A stretch of 64,000 bases of DNA from Diatrype stigma (lineage: Eukaryota; Ascomycota; Sordariomycetes; Xylariales; Diatrypaceae): contig JAKJXP020000127.1 in the NCBI GenBank assembly GCA_022225965.2, forward strand, positions 1 through 64,000, given 5' to 3'. Position 1 is the first letter of the stretch; each line of letters opens with the position of its first letter. The position numbers and the translations under genes are program-made. The notes below the pieces were generated by a model, which was not told the DNA's origin, did not search any database, and saw only the letters and a program-made list of their open reading frames with translations. This document shows positions 33,658 through 45,961 of this stretch, piece by piece.

Positions 33658-36600
33658 TATTACTGTTCTGCATTGATGGCATCTACACATTATTATGTAC
33701 ATACCCACGATAGCACATCAAATGCCCAAGCTTGACTGATGCAGGTGCCCACTATAGACCAGCCCGCTGCCCAGATGCCCCGATGCCCAGACATGGAGCA
33801 GATGGAGATCCCATACGCTATATTTTTAGGTACTCGGAGGCGTGTTTTAACCGGGCCGATGGAACCACGAGGCGGGAACCTCAGGCTGTGCCCAGGCCCC
33901 AGGTGGTTGGTTGGAAGTACCTCGGGATGGAAATGCCCTAAGAGGTTTAGTGCAAACGTACCCATACGCCATAGGCAGAGAAGTCTCCAGCATGCAGAGG
34001 GAAGCGGAAAATTTTTCTACTCTCACATTCTCCTGAGAGATGCAAGCAAGCACAGCTTTTCCATCGCTTCGTGCTCACATAGCAGCTGCTGAGTGTCCCT
34101 CACATATTTCACACTCACAATAGAAGTATTCTCCTCTCACTTTCGAAAAATCTCAACTGCTCAGGCACAAACATCTCCCGGGATTTACGAGGTTACTTGA
34201 CGCCACGTGTATTCTTTACACCAGGTGTGCTATTCACCACCCAGTTAACCCCCACGAGGCAGGTTCCAACATGAATCTCCAAATCCTCATCCCTCTTTTC
34301 GGTTCTGAACAGCAATCTTACCCCAAAGGGTTATATAATTTCCTCCAGCTCGCCCCCACCCACCATCACCTGCATCTCTGCCACCCGTAGCTCGTCATAC
34401 AAGAGAGCTATCACCTTGGATAATAGCAGAGCATATTGCTGGATGCTGCAGCCCTATCGGGCATGTAGAGCCCGGAAATGGCATGTCGTTGGTGTCACGC
34501 CTCGCCAAAGGCGTCATATCCGGTCTCTACACTCGACTGTAGGAGGCATTGCCAGCTATTCGACCATTCGCAAATGGCCACAGAAGGCATGTCACTCGAC
34601 TGATGAAGGCGTACTTCTTTTGAAGTGGACTGGAGAGCTATACCCTCCATATCTTACCTTCAGCCACGTGCGAGGGGTTGCCGTCAAAAACGTCTGATTA
34701 GCCTCTTGCACGCGTGTAACAAAACCATCAACATGGTAGCATTGGGCGCTGGTCGCCTTGTAACACGACGTATTATACGTTCGGACGATCTAGCGGTTGC
34801 ACCCAGGCTGTCAGGGCCACTAAGGCCCGAACGGCTTGCAAGGTGTTCCCATAAAGGGGCCATTGGCCCGTTGATTGCCACTCTGGAGAGCCGCGCAACT
34901 CGTCCAAATATTCCTTTTCTGCTCCTCAGAGAGGAATGCCCTTCCTGTCTCGACCATTTCGGCTGCCTTCACCCTGATGCTGCAACTGCATCCGATCTGG
35001 TCAAGACCATGAAACCGCCAACTCGGCTGCATAATCCGAGAAGGGCAAACCCGTGAAAATCTCCTTGCTCTCTGTGGGTCCGGTTATTGCATCCAATGAC
35101 TTGTCACACCACGAATACATGACGGAACAGCCATAACCTCGGGTTTTGTCATGCATCCTTGGGGCTTCTATCCGATCTTCTAGAAGCTGGGGTCTCACCT
35201 GATCCGCATAGGAGGGGTGGGCGCATCAGCATAGCTCAATCACCCCAAAGACCGTTGTACCGCTGTCGGTACCCCCTCCACTCTTACTCGAACGGGAACT
35301 CGCCGTTCAAGGCCTTCCCCAACCCCGAGGATCGCTTTCCGCCCACGCGCCAATCCCCATCAGTGTGGAAGTCGCTGAAATGAACCGCTTGCATTGGACT
35401 GGCCCTGATTTTACTGGTCACATCGCAGTGCGATGGCATCAGCTTCATCACTCTTGGCTTCAAACCGGTCGTTATAGGTCATTTACGCTATGGAATACAA
35501 GACCTGGCCGTCCGCTCGGGACCGTCCGCTCAGGAATATCCGCTCGCTATTTTGCCCATCTTCTACTCTCACCACTGCGGGCTTCCATCAGTAGCGCCCG
35601 AGCTTTGTTTCCATCGAAAGTAGCTCGCTGCACGATGTTGAAGCTGCAAGCAAGCTTTCTCGCAGAGATGGCGCACATGTGCAGTTCCGTCTCCATGGGG
35701 CTGGTGCAATGGTTCAAGTCTTGATTGGACAGTCTTCTGCGACGACCCTTCAACAGAGCCCCCTCTTTCGTTCCAGACCTAACGTATGGTTGGTCAAGAC
35801 CCCGCTATGTTTGGGTCGACACTAGGTAATTGCCCATCCACTTGTTTGCCTGATTTTCATATAAATCAGTCTCCCATGGTATCACTGGTGCTTAGTTCGT
35901 TACCACCAGTCCGGATCGATCAACTTGTGTGTGCAAGTTAGTGCAAGTTGATGCAATGCAGATTGATTATAGGTAGGGTCGGCTATCCCGTGATTGGGTA
36001 GCCATACATAACGCAGAACTGTCAAGGTCGGTGGCGCTTGTGCAAAAGTACACGGCTCTGGTTAAGAGCCATTAAGAGCCATCTCTGCTTGCTCTTCAAG
36101 CATTGCAAAAACTCAGCGGGAGACAGAGCGCTCTGAAAGCGTCTCGAGCGTTATGCTTTGCCCGCGCATTGTGATATACCACAACGTAGGGTGACCTCGG
36201 GTGATGCTATCGGCATAGCCGGTAGTTCGCCACAAGGCTTTCAGAGGGTGTCATGGCCCAGAAACCACCATTGATGAAGGTTGCTACAGTCAGGACCGTC
36301 TCCCTGGTGGAACGAGCTGACCGTCTTCCACGTCTGAAACTTGGGTTATCTACCTACCAACCAATCAAGGTAAGAGTCAAGGTAAGAGCTTAGAATCTCT
36401 CATTGTTCCATTTGTTCCATACCCATGCCAGCAATACGCTTCAAGCGTATATCGGCATTCACCGTTGCTATCAATCAACGTGAGTGTTTTCGCTCCTGGC
36501 AGAGAAGAAACCTGCACCCGTTGCTGGGCGCCCGGATTTGAGAAATCGTTTTGCATTTCATTGAGAATTCGGGAATCAGTAGAGGTCACATTATCTTGTC

Positions 36601-37289
36601 GCATTTGCATTTGCATTTTGTTGTTTCTGTGCCCGCTGGATTTTGTAGGATTTGAGGGTTGAGAAGCCTGTGTTGCATCATGGGAGGGGCAGTAGCCATA
36701 CCGAGCGGGGTTGTATTGGTATATCTTAAGTTAGGTGCATATTTATATAATATATATATACAGTATCAATCAATCTCAGTAATCGGTTATTTCACACATG
36801 CCATTCATATCACGAATGACCATCGCGAATAACTGTAATCGAGTCATTATTGCGAAGTCAACAATGGTACATCAAGTGATACGAGCACAATTTTGACATG
36901 GGCCTATAGGGATTGGTTGACAAGAGCTTCCAAGTAGGCTTAATATTGCTACAGCTATGTATGTTTATAAAGCTGCTATCTAATGTTCACTGGCCATTTC
37001 CCCAGGAAGCATCACAGGTGTCTTCAAGAGGCGAATAAGTCATGAAGGTCTAGTTAAGTGTTCATTATGCTTATTAGGTAATCACGGAAAGCTGTAGCAT
37101 CCTCGGGTGTCCCCATATTCAGCCCGTGCCGCATTGTAGGTGGTACATTTACAACACACTCAATACAAAGTACAAGATACAAATCCCGAGTTACTCTGAA
37201 CAGGCGAATCACACCGCTCGGTTGACAGACAGCTTTTCAGTGTATCACACAATCGCATTGTTCATCATATATAGGATCACATTCTGGAT

Positions 37290-38684
37290 ATGGCAGGCCA
37301 TTCAGACAGCAGCTCCAGGTAATTATAAATGCTTCTGTGTACTACCTCTGATATACACAGAAAAGGGAATACCGACATTGAACTAACACACTGGCCGATA
37401 GACCGGTGCACATCCTGTTCGTCGGCGCTGGGGCCGTTGGCTGCTTTTATGCTTCGCGTCTTCATCATGTAAGTCAAAGTCACTATTGCCTTGCTTCAGG
37501 TTGCCTGGTCTTGTCTTGAGCGGTACCCGTGAGCTAAAAGTTTCGAAAAGCCATCCCACCACATCTACACCTCGCTGATAGCGCGGTCCAATTACGCGGT
37601 CCTCGCCGATGCGGGTGTCGCCTTGCAGACGCGCTCCTTTGGGGATTACACATATAAGCCATATGCCGTCTTCCCCTCCGTCCCTGCCGCGGTTCCGAAC
37701 GCCGCACGGGCACCGGCAGCGGATCCCGCATCAGCACCGCAGCCGCCACCACCCGTTTCGCCGCCTAAGGACGGTTGGGACTACATAGTGGTCACGACGA
37801 AGGCCCTGCCAGACCGAACAGACGATGCGGCCATGATCGCACCCCTCGTGTCCCCCCACTCCTGCATAGTCCTCATCCAGAACGGCTTCGGGGTCGAGGA
37901 GCCCTACCGCCAGCGCTTCCCCCGCAACCCCATCGTGAGCGCCGTGACCGTCGTCAGCGCCGAGCAGGTCAAGCTCGGCGTGATCCGCCAGAACCGCTGG
38001 ACGCGGATCAGCCTGGGGCCTTTCGGCCACGGTGGCCACGGTGGCCACGGTGGCCACGGTGGCCCGGGCGGCGACGGCGCGGGCGAGGACAGCGACGACG
38101 AGCTAACGAAGCTCGGGGGCGAGCGGACCTCGGCGCTCGCGCGCTGGTGGTCCGAGCTCGGCGGGATCCGCGACGCCGAGCCGCACACGGCGCTGGAGCT
38201 GCAGACGATCCGGTGGCACAAGCTGTGCATCAACGCGGCCTTCAACCCGACGGCGGTGCTGTCGGGCGGGCGGGGCAACGCCGACCAGCTGCGGGACCCG
38301 GAGCTGCGCGCGCACATCGTGGGCGTCATGCGCGAGATCTGGGACGCGGCGCCGCGCGTCCTGGGGGGCCCGCCGTTCGGTCCCGAGAGCGGAGAGGAAG
38401 GCAGCCTGCGCGCCGGCTTGGCCACGCCCGAGCGCATCGTGCGCAGCACCGAGCGCAACGAGGGCGCCAAGCCCAGCATGCTGCTCGATTGGGAGGCCGG
38501 CCGCCCCATGGAGCTCGAGGTCATCCTCGGCAACCCCGTGCGCGCTGCGTGCAGCCGCGGCGTCGAGATGCCCCGGCTGCAGAGCGTGTATGCGCTGCTC
38601 AAGAGCATGCAGGAGACCCGGGAGCGGGAGCGGGAGCGGGAGCGGGAGAGGAGCCAGGCCGGCGAGACCAAGGGAAGGCTATAG
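37290..38684 (+). CDS. Ketopantoate reductase family protein (ApbA/PanE)
   Basis: Three exons, 37290-37318, 37402-37468 and 37551-38684, giving 409 residues. The first exon supplies MAGHSDSSSR. The NADPH-binding Rossmann motif VGAGAVGCFYASRL (about 17-30) spans exon 2. The middle has VLIQNGFGVEEPYR. The C-terminal ApbA_C domain has WHKLCINAAFNP, with Lys256 matching the family's catalytic Lys, and PMELEVILGNP, with Glu353 at the acidic active-site position. The family reduces 2-dehydropantoate to pantoate for pantothenate/CoA synthesis; fungi carry several paralogues and some act on other 2-oxo acids, so the substrate is inferred. Insertions include four GGH-type 9-nt repeats (38025-38060) and a C-terminal Arg-Glu repeat. 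Exon 3 is very GC-rich compared with its flanks. Confidence 0.88.
38025..38060 (+). repeat. In-frame 9-bp repeat, 4 copies (Gly-His-Gly)
   Basis: GGCCACGGT occurs four times in a row inside the reductase, between the Rossmann and ApbA_C domains. It adds a flexible Gly/His linker that could bind metal or vary in length. Confidence 0.92.
38619..38648 (+). repeat. In-frame CGGGAG repeat, 5 copies (Arg-Glu)
   Basis: Five copies of CGGGAG encode an Arg-Glu dipeptide repeat at the C-terminus of the reductase, after the last conserved helix. Confidence 0.92.
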
Positions 38685-40001
38685 GAATAGACTGTAGATG
38701 ATATGCCTGCTATGCTGGTTGGTTGGTCGGTTAGTTTGGACCTGTCTGGTAGAGCAAGCGGCTTCGCTGATATATATAGATTGGCTGAAAATTATTCCTT
38801 TGCTACAGAATTGCATAACAAGCAACCTTACTCTTATACGGTTAATGTGCTCGTGCATACTGGAGGGGCTTGATTTCCAAATACTAAACAAGACTTTCTA
38901 TCACTTCCTGCTGTTGCCACTGAACGACGGCTTTGTCAGTACGCTGAGGATCGGGAGCTGCTAGGAACTTACATGCTGGCCTGGGTTAAGCTACAATATT
39001 CGTCTCCTCTAACAAAGTTTCTTATTTACTGCTTGGTACAGATAGTTGTGGTGTTCCAATGAATCACATCACATTGTTTTGACAAGCTTGACAGCGATCA
39101 CAACTATCGAGACGTTCTCATAACGTCATCTCTATCACCAGGACACTCTAACGCCATCGAAATAGATTCAACTCGCGCAGGGAGGAGCACCTGATGATAA
39201 TGGCTTTTACGTCTGGCATAGTATTGGCTTTCATATCCCACTCAAGCTACTAGGCCATCGGCTTTTAGACTCGTGCTTATGAGAGAGGCTGTCTATCTCA
39301 ACAGACATCCGATATCACTTCCTAATTACTACCCTCAAGCTATGCCTCACGTCAAACCGCCTGCAATCCCGGAGCAGAAAAACCAGCTCTGTATATTTCC
39401 ATAAGCTTCAAGTCATTCAATCGAGTTTGGTGAGAACTTACCAGGACGTTAGTTTTATGTTGATAGGCGCCGGATTGGAACTGGATCAGGAGATATACCT
39501 CTTCTGTTGAAGCTTTGCTAAGTTCAGACGCTATTCCATCTTCATAATGATCATAATCTCTGTGAGTACCTCGTAGAACATGTATTTTTTCCAGCGCGGG
39601 GATAGCAAAGGCGGCGAGCGTTACAGCCCGCAAGATCCGTCCTGCTCCTGGCCTAGATGCGGAGGAAAGTGTTTACTTTTAGCATCCGTGCCATCTAGAT
39701 CTCCAATTGTGACTAAGACTTCGCGGGGTTGAACCTTACCCCAAGTCTGCATGTCTACCTACCTGTACCTTGTGTCCAATTGGGCGTGCAGATCGCACAA
39801 CCGACATCGCGTGCATTCAGACGCCTTGCTACTCCGGGCTTGGGCAGAGGTTTCTTTCCCGACGGCCTCGGAATTATATGCTAGCCCACCAGACTCGAAA
39901 TTAAGATCGCACACACTCTTCTCGGGACGGGAGTTTAACTATCTCGACGTAGCCAACCCACCCACTGATCGTCATATGCAGTTCTGATCTGAAAGCTCAT
40001 C
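38685..40001. other. Intergenic between reductase and MFS genes
   Basis: 1.3 kb with no supported complete gene. It contains a possible decayed coding fragment on the minus strand (39352-39633, listed separately). The right 300 bp is the presumptive MFS promoter. Confidence 0.5.
39352..39633 (-). pseudogene. Possible fragment of a decayed or unannotated gene
   Basis: A 93-codon open frame reads like part of a fungal leucine-rich, F-box-type hypothetical protein (IPALEKIHVLRGTHRDYDHY, then KASTEEVYLLIQ). It has neither a convincing start nor extension upstream or downstream, and the surrounding sequence carries stops. A GTAAGT within it could be a splice donor. The identification is weak and based only on sequence character. 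Confidence 0.2.
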
Positions 40002-41988
40002 ATGGCCTTTCTCGAAAAGCCTCCTGGGCCTGCACATATCGAAACGGGACATAGGCCTGGCTCTATTGACAGCCATGGCCAGATAGAGGGTAGACATCCC
40101 ATCGATCCTGTTGTCGAAAGGCGGGTTGTAAGGAAAATCGACCAAACACTTATCCCCATTGTGGCAGGCCTCTGTGGGTATTCCTACGAATTTAGCCCAA
40201 GTCAGCTTTCGCTCACAACTAGCAAGATCTTGTCGCCTTCCTCGATCGATCCAACATCGGCAATGCTGAGACAGCGGGCATGAGCGAAGACCTTGGATTT
40301 GATAATCAGAAATACCAGGTTCGTCAAGACATGACATGTTACTACCGCTGCCACAAGCAATACGAGCCTAACCTGGTGCACAGTGGCTGTTGACTATATT
40401 CTATATACCGTATAGTACGCAGTTTCCAGGTCCAGATATGTGGTGGCCCCCTGACTAACTTCGCAACAGTTGTTTTTGAGTTCCTCGCGTTCATGTGGAA
40501 AATCATACCGCCGTAAGTCCCCAACGAAGGCAGCTGCGAGACAGCGCCTTGAAGCTGATGACACCTAGGCATATCTGGGCGTTCACATGCGTTCTCATAT
40601 GGTAAGACTTATTCGCCCCGTATATGTAGGCATTCTGCTGAATAATCAAGGGGCCTTGCCTCGACTCTACAAGCTGCGGCTTTCGGGTGGCCTGGTCTCA
40701 TGGCATCGAGATTCTTCCTGGCGGCGGCCGAGGCAGGGTTTGGCCCGGGCGTTCCGTACCTCCTCACGTTCTTCTACAAGAGACACGAATTGGGCTTGAG
40801 GTGTGGCCTCTATCTCTCGGCAGCTCCGCTAGCCTCCTCGTTCGCCGGCGCCCTGGCCTATGGGATCACGTCCGGACATACGACCCTCGTTAGCTGGAGG
40901 CTCCTCTTTATCGTAGAGGGGATACCATCTGTCTTGCTGGCATTCGTCGCCTACTGGTTTATCCCCGACTCTGCCGATACGGCGCGCTTCCTTACCGACG
41001 AGGAGAAGGAGGTCGCAAGGGCCCGAGCCATCCAGCAGACCGGAGATAGCGGCACGGCCCGCATAGGTCATGTGAACTTCAAGGACATATTCATGGCGTT
41101 CAGGGATATCAAGACCTGGATACCTCCGTTCATGTATTTCAGCTGCAATGGTAGGGCAAGCACTGCTTGATATTCGTCTGTCTAACCAGATCGCGGGTTT
41201 GCTGATGGCGGGCCAATCGCAGTTTCGTTCAGCAGCCTGCCCGTCTTCCTCCCGTCGATCCTGAAGAGCATGGGCTTCACCGCTATCAACGCCCAGGGTC
41301 TTAGCGCGCCGCCGTACCTGCTGTCCTTCTTCGTGTGCATCGGCACGACGTGGATTGCCGACAGGACCCGCCAGCGCGGGCTCATGATCATCGTCCTCTC
41401 GCTCGTGGGCGGAGCCGGGTACATCCTCCTCGCGGTCTCGACGAACGTGGCGGTGCGCTACGCCGGCGTCTTCCTGGCGGCCGGAGGGGTTTTCCCCGCC
41501 ATTTCCAACATCCTCCCGTGGACGCTGAACAACCAGGGCAGCGACTCGAAACGCGGCGCCGGTATCACGCTGCTCAACATCATCGGCCAGTGCGGCCCGC
41601 TGCTGGGGACGCGCATGTTCCCGGCGAGCGATGCTCCGTACTATGTCACGGGCATGTCGGTGTGCGCCAGCTTCAGTAAGTCGCCCGTGCCGTATATATT
41701 TTCATACACGTGTATCTGATCACAACCACCCCTTTCTTATCCGAGTCACCTACACATGTGCACTTGCACACCCAGATATACCTGTGCCCATAGCTAGATA
41801 CTAAAACCTCATGTTCCAAAGTGTTCTTCAACGCGCTCCTGGCCCTCTCGCTGCGGACGTATCTGGCCTGGGAGAACAAGAAGTTCAGGGCGCGGGACGA
41901 GCTATCCCAGGGTGGCGCTGCAGTGAATCACGAGCAGCCGGTGGTGGGCGTCGAAAACGAGGGATTTGGCTTCAGGAATTTCCTGTAA
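40002..41988 (+). CDS. MFS transporter, anion:cation symporter (Dal5/Tna1-like)
   Basis: Eight exons: 40002-40173, 40227-40318, 40384-40414, 40470-40512, 40569-40601, 40651-41150, 41223-41675 and 41822-41988, giving 496 residues. All phases agree, although no single open frame covers the N-terminal half. The cytosolic N-terminus is followed by RRVVRKIDQTLIPIVAGLY and FLDRSNIGNAETAGMSEDLG, the family's TM1 and first loop, then VYRN-free loops and ASRFFLAAAEAGFGPGVPY (TM4-5). The central loop holds FLTDEEKE. The second half contains ADRTRQRG and GVFPAISNILPWTLNNQ. It ends in a soluble Glu/Val tail. The family moves allantoate, nicotinate, pantothenate and related anions with protons across the plasma membrane; the exact substrate is unknown. 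Two introns use CAAG acceptors. Confidence 0.9.
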
Positions 41989-43022
41989 GATCAGAGCAGG
42001 CTGTGTACCTACGTATACTTCGTGGTTGGAGGCTCAAAGCCCGCAGAAGCGATGTATGATGCCCTTGGCGGCGACGACGCTCTCCTCCTTTGGATGGCTC
42101 ATGCAATTTTGTATATTGGATGTAAGTTAGACATTGGAATGGGTAACATTGACGACCTTGTAACCTGAGCTGGCGATATACTTACATACATACATAGTAT
42201 GTATGTATGCTATGTATGTATGTATGTAAGGTAACTGTGAGAATCTACCTAGCAGCCTAGTCACGTCATAGGGGACCGTCCACTGTGCCACCCGCGCTAA
42301 CGAAGTAGGTAGGTATTGTACCTTAACTAACTGCACTAACTAGTAGAAGCACCCCACTGCAGGATCATGCAGTCAGTCAACCAAGGTTCATTGTTCGCGA
42401 ATAAGCTCTTCCTCTTCTCTACATACCATAAAGCCAGCTATCACAGCTTGCGATAGCTTACCCAGCAGGAGGAATCGTAGTATCAACACTACTATTCCAA
42501 TGGACTGGACAAGATTTTGAACCTTAAAAAACAGGGAAGAGAGTTCGCGACCGATACAAATATAAGCTCTTTTCAAAGTTCCAAATATATTGTTGATCTG
42601 AAATCTGAGATCAGGCTTGATATCCATCGCTTGATTCGGACGAGTCAGTAGGTGAAAGAAGTATTAGACCAGGCAGGACGATCGAACGTCGAAGACTGAA
42701 ACTCGAACTCGGTCATACTCTGCTTTTCCATCTATATTAAAGATAGGTAATACTAATCTGACCTGACTGTCCGGCTATATCGTCTTTACACCCATTGCAA
42801 CCCTCTGCATCCTCTGACCGTCCGCATCAGTCGGCTTCCGTGTCGTTGTCGTCATTCGACCGTCACTAATACCAATCCAACGATACTCTCCACCGCTGCA
42901 AGACGCACGACTGTGACTACGATCGCGACCGCGACGACAGCGTCAGCCGCGTTTACGATTTCGTCTATTGCTACCACCGATAAATCCCAGGCATACACAC
43001 ACGCAAACTCTTCGACCTGAGG
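41989..43022. other. Intergenic between MFS and CNNM genes
   Basis: Holds a 50-bp hairpin-forming inverted repeat at 42181-42230 and the pyrimidine-rich promoter/leader of the CNNM gene from about 42730. No other coding signal. Confidence 0.6.
42181..42230. repeat. Inverted repeat, 16-bp arms, 18-nt loop
   Basis: The left arm CTTACATACATACATA (42181-42196) pairs perfectly with TATGTATGTATGTAAG (42215-42230). The loop is itself built of TATG units. It lies about 190 bp after the MFS stop codon and could act as a 3'-end or cruciform structure. Confidence 0.85.
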
Positions 43023-45306
43023 ATGGTAACCAGCCACCGTGGCAACCTCGGGCACAATGTCTTCCCCATACGCACAACCGTCGTGGGCCTATCCAGGGCT
43101 ATGGCCATGCTTCTTGGAATAGCTACCGCCGCTCCTATCCAGAGTCGGGAGCACGGCGGCGATGATCCCCCCGTAGCCGATGGAACAACAATATGGGTGT
43201 TGTACGTTGCATCCATCGTCTTGGTGCTTATGGGTGGTGCCTTTGCTGGTCTTACTATCGCCCTCATGGGTCAGGACGAGGTCTATCTCCAGGTCGTGTC
43301 TCTCGATCCAGAGGAGCCTCAACGAAAAAATGCTAAGCGCGTTCACGACCTCCTGATCAAGGGCAAGCACTGGCTTCTTGTAACCCTCTTGCTGTCGAAT
43401 GTTATAGTCAACGAGACTTTGCCTGTCGTTCTAGACCGCTGCTTTGGAGGCGGCGTTGCTGCTGTCGTTGGCAGTACCGTGCTAATTGGTACGTGAAAGC
43501 CTTTTTATGGCCATGTCCCGCTTTCGCCGCACCCACCACTAATAGATGTTCTTGGTCGTTAGTTATCTTCGGCGAAGTTCTCCCCCAGTCAGTCTGTGTA
43601 CGTTACGGCCTTCAGATTGGTGGTTACATGTCCAAGCCGGTGCTTTTCCTGATGTATGTCATGGCCCCGGTTGCCTGGCCTACCGCAAAGCTTCTTGACT
43701 GGATGCTGGGTGAGGACCACGGCACTGTTTACAAGAAGAGCGGGCTCAAGACGTTGGTCACTCTACATAAATCCCTGGGCGCTGTCGATGATCGCTTGAA
43801 CCAGGACGAAGTCACCATCATCAGCGCTGTGCTCGATCTTAAGAGAAAGCCCGTCGAGGAGGTTATGACTCCCATGGACGATGTTTTTGTCATGTCTGAG
43901 GATACCGTGCTCGACCAGAAGACTACCGATCTAATTCTCGATGCTGGATATTCGCGCGTTCCTATACACCAGACGGGCAACCCGACCAACTTCGTGGGCA
44001 TGCTGCTCGTCAAGATCTTGATCACGTATGATCCCGAGGATGGAAAGCGCGTCAGAGACTTCCCTCTGGCTACTCTTCCCGAGACGCGACCGGAGACGAG
44101 TTGTTTAGACATCATTAACTATTTCCAGGAGGGGAAATCTCACAGTGAGTCCCTCGGCCTACTCGATATACCAAGAAGTCCTTGATGTTGCGGTAACTGA
44201 CTTGGATGCGAAGTGGTCCTGATATCCGAGTCACCAGGCGAAGACCATGGTGCGATCGGTGTAGTGACACTCGAGGATGTCATAGAAGAATTGATCGGGG
44301 AGTATGTTCATTATTTATACTAGCGACCAGCTTACCGATATTTTCGGGGTTGTAGAGGATTCCGCTCAATATTCTGTCGCTGGCCTATCTCTATATGCTT
44401 GGGTTTTCACTAACGGTGTCCAGGGAAATCATCGACGAATCGGATGTGTATGTGGATGTACATAAGGCGATACGCAGAGCTCATCCCGCACCGAAGGCCC
44501 GGATCCAGAGAGACGTACTGCTCACAGACGCTGCTACTAAGGATGGCGTGCTAGTCGACTTGATCGAGGGTGGGGACGAACAAATCCAGCGCGTACGAAA
44601 GGCCTCATTAAATACTAGGACTGAAACGCCCAATTTGTCGAGCAGCCCAAGGACAACGTCCTTGTTGGTGCGAAAAGGCTCGGCTGGTCAAACGGTGTCT
44701 GTGAAGGCCAATTACGACGACATAAGGGAACATCTGAAGCATTTAGGTCCTTCGAATAAAGCATCTAACCCCAAGAGCACTAGAGTTTCTGCGGTTAAAA
44801 TCAAACCGGGCATGGGGCATGCTGCGGATCAACGGCGGTCAGAATCTGTGGCGACAGGGGCAAATTCGGAAGAGCTGGAAGGTGACGCTGATGAGCGTAC
44901 GACTCTTTTACGGCCTCGACCCAGCCAGGAAGATGGTCATCAGGACTATGGCAGTCGAACTGCGAAGGACGCGGAGCCTGCAAACGGCGGGGATATTGTT
45001 GTCAAGGTGGACCAGGAGCGTGCAAAAGACGGGTCTACCGAAGAGACTTCACCTACCGATAGCGTAGCGTCTAACTTAAGCGTGCCACGGAGATCACGAG
45101 GCCACGCACGTAGTGGTAGCATCACTGAGAACGTGGTCGAACAGGGCGGAATTCGCAAGGTTGTCCTTAAACTAACCAGCGCCACCGGGCATGAACACGA
45201 TATACAACCAGCCGCGGAGACAACATCAAGTACTTCGCAGGACAACCGGGCAAAGGAGAGTGATGATGATGAGCAAAATGAACGGAAGAAGAAGGGTGGG
45301 AAATAA
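43023..45306 (+). CDS. MAM3: CNNM/CorC-type CBS-domain membrane protein (Mam3 family)
   Basis: Four exons, 43023-43488, 43563-44144, 44214-44301 and 44424-45306, giving 672 residues. A short N-terminal segment with hydrophobic character (possibly a signal) precedes the DUF21 transmembrane domain (about 55-230), with [26 protein letters not shown] and [15 protein letters not shown], all typical of the family. A CBS-pair module follows: [17 protein letters not shown] through [32 protein letters not shown]. The last 220 residues are low-complexity and acidic, ending in KKKGGK. Yeast Mam3 is a vacuolar membrane protein linked to metal (Mn/Co/Zn) handling and mitochondrial form; animal CNNMs affect Mg2+ transport. 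The ion here is not deducible. Confidence 0.93.
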
Positions 45307-45961
45307 GCATTTGCATTTGGCACCCGGTCGCATCCCTGGGGGGCGCATATGATACACGATCTTGCGGCCTTGATATACGGAGATTGTCCTGTATAGCCGC
45401 GTCTGGAGGTGATATTGCTCGACTGTCAGCTAGCATTACATGAAAGGAGCTGAGATCTAATATAGAGCTTACGCTGCTGCTTAGATGTTACTATTCACTT
45501 ATCCAGGACGCCTGTTGAAGAGCAGTTCAAGGTCCTGTAATGTGTTTGCTATTATACATGTTGTGTGAGACGTCTCGTGCCACATTCCGATTGGCCCAAC
45601 TCCCTAGGTAGAGCCCCCTCTCACTGTTAGCTATTTGGATCAGGAAAAGGGGGTGGGGTCTAAAGGGACTAAGATTGCATTGAAACCCTGGTCTGCCATA
45701 CAGAAACACGGTGGCTATCGACTTCGATTCTCGCAAACCCATGAAATCCTTTGTTTTCACGTTGCGTCTTGGAACTTACGATTCTTTACTCGAAGAGGTG
45801 GAGGTGATGTAAACAATACGTGAGGTTCAGGGTCCGGATATCACCAACGCGCATGCACACGAGATAAGAACATGACTGATTGGCTGCAGATGGTAGGATA
45901 GATTATCCGTGACCAGGCCATCTATCTGCGTATTCTGCTACCTACGGATTCTAGCCAATCG
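45307..45961. other. Convergent 3' intergenic region
   Basis: 650 bp between the convergent CNNM and cyclase genes. I see no gene or notable repeat. Confidence 0.6.

Larger units (their letters stand above)
28179..37289. other. 9.1-kb region without a recognisable gene
   Basis: I examined open frames on both strands and found no domain, no consistent splice chain and no transposase or reverse transcriptase motif. It contains several tandem repeats (20-mer at 29091-29139, GGAT at 30701-30762, 15-mer at 33613-33657, GTGTGC at about 29529-29549) and many TAGGTA steps at 29050-29770. Fast-evolving genes, non-coding RNAs or decayed sequence could be hidden here. Confidence 0.5.

Noticed and set aside
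40601..40651. Apparent frameshift and in-frame TAA (40643-40645) in the MFS gene, suggesting a pseudogene.
   Set aside because: The stop lies inside an intron if the acceptor is CAAG ending at 40650. The joined exons then read TLQAAAFGWPGLMASRFF in frame and all eight exons total a multiple of three.
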